Source of the DNA: Balneolales bacterium
GTDB taxonomy: Bacteria; Bacteroidota; Rhodothermia; Balneolales; Natronogracilivirgulaceae
Assembly (NCBI GenBank): GCA_007133875.1
Contig: SLLW01000066.1
Location: forward strand, 1-7,431
Length of the DNA stretch: 7,431 nt
Direction of reading: 5' to 3'
The notes beneath the pieces are model-generated. The model did no database searches. It was not told the DNA's origin and was given only the letters and a program-made list of their open reading frames with translations. The position numbers were made by a program, and so were the translations under genes. How positions within the stretch are numbered: the stretch's first letter is position 1; each line of letters opens with the position of its first letter. Of the stretch, positions 7,244-7,431 are shown one piece after another.

Positions 7244-7431
7244 TACAACAATATGCTTTATTGCAAGATAAAAAGCTTACAACTGGGCCCTTTTGTCTTT
7301 CCAAACATTTCTTATGAAGTAGCGTAGTACAACCTGGATAATTACAAATCAGTGGATCTTCATGTGAACCAGAACAATCACGCACACTACAAAAAATCGT
7401 TGTATTTAATTCCTTTTTATTGTTGTTATTA
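7185..7431 (-). CDS. C-terminal part of a Cys/His-rich, PHD-finger-like protein (5' partial, runs off the window)
   Basis: The frame is open to the right edge with no stop, so the true start lies outside; a GTG at 7385 is only the first in-window start codon. It begins with an Asn/Lys-rich stretch, then shows a dense set of potential zinc ligands: CSVRDC, CNYPGC, HKKC, and CNKAYCCNEH. The spacing C-x4-C-x9-C-x4-C-x4-H-x2-C-x13-C-x4-C matches the C4HC3 order of PHD fingers, apart from wider Cys pairs, and there is no tryptophan two residues before the seventh cysteine. PHD and RING-type folds are mainly eukaryotic; piggyBac-type transposases also end in a Cys-rich finger, so a mobile-element origin is one alternative. 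The frame stops at TAA (7185-7187) just after a run of nine A at 7211-7219, and the adjacent 90-codon frame could be its continuation. Base composition is much more AT-rich than in the other genes. Function is unknown. Confidence 0.5.
   Translation of the reverse strand, partial: NNNNKKELNTTIFCSVRDCSGSHEDPLICNYPGCTTLLHKKCLERQKGPVVSFLSCNKAYCCNEHYERQGRKKNARTIFCF

Noticed and set aside
7076..7327. 83-codon plus-strand frame with hydrophobic stretches
   Set aside because: It has a GTG start and lies antisense to the Cys-rich and 90-codon frames; its hydrophobicity follows from complementing Lys/Asn-rich codons.

Overview
The window looks like a chromosomal segment of a bacterium in or near the Bacteroidota, most likely of the Balneola/Rhodothermia type. 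This is an inference from three things: Rho carries a long disordered insert between its N-terminal domain and its RNA-binding domain; the sppA product is the long two-domain form; and sppA and the hydrolase gene have no Shine-Dalgarno sequence. No rRNA, tRNA, CRISPR array or insertion sequence was recognised.

Layout from left to right. Positions 1-192 hold no convincing gene. A CrtO/PYROXD2-type FAD-dependent oxidoreductase lies on the minus strand (193-1803). About 220 bp of divergent intergenic DNA separates it from a plus-strand pair: sppA (2024-3814), a membrane-anchored signal peptide peptidase, followed after 35 bp by a metallo-beta-lactamase-fold hydrolase (3850-4680). The hydrolase converges on rho (minus, 4789-6834), the transcription termination factor. 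The gap between the two convergent genes is filled by degenerate copies of a ~21-bp tandem repeat, the last of which contains the rho stop codon. Upstream of rho is a 136-bp leader with a small hairpin. Beyond it lies an AT-rich minus-strand locus (6971 to the right edge). It reads as the C-terminal part of a cysteine/histidine-rich, PHD-finger-like protein whose frame appears to be broken at a run of nine A.

The genes do not form one obvious pathway. sppA and the hydrolase may be co-transcribed. rho is a housekeeping gene with its own leader. The oxidoreductase is transcribed alone within the window. The core genes are ordinary in kind. The parts that deserve a second look are the right-edge zinc-finger-like locus with its composition break and apparent frameshift, the tandem repeat derived from or fused to the rho 3' end, and the repeat-bearing disordered region of Rho.
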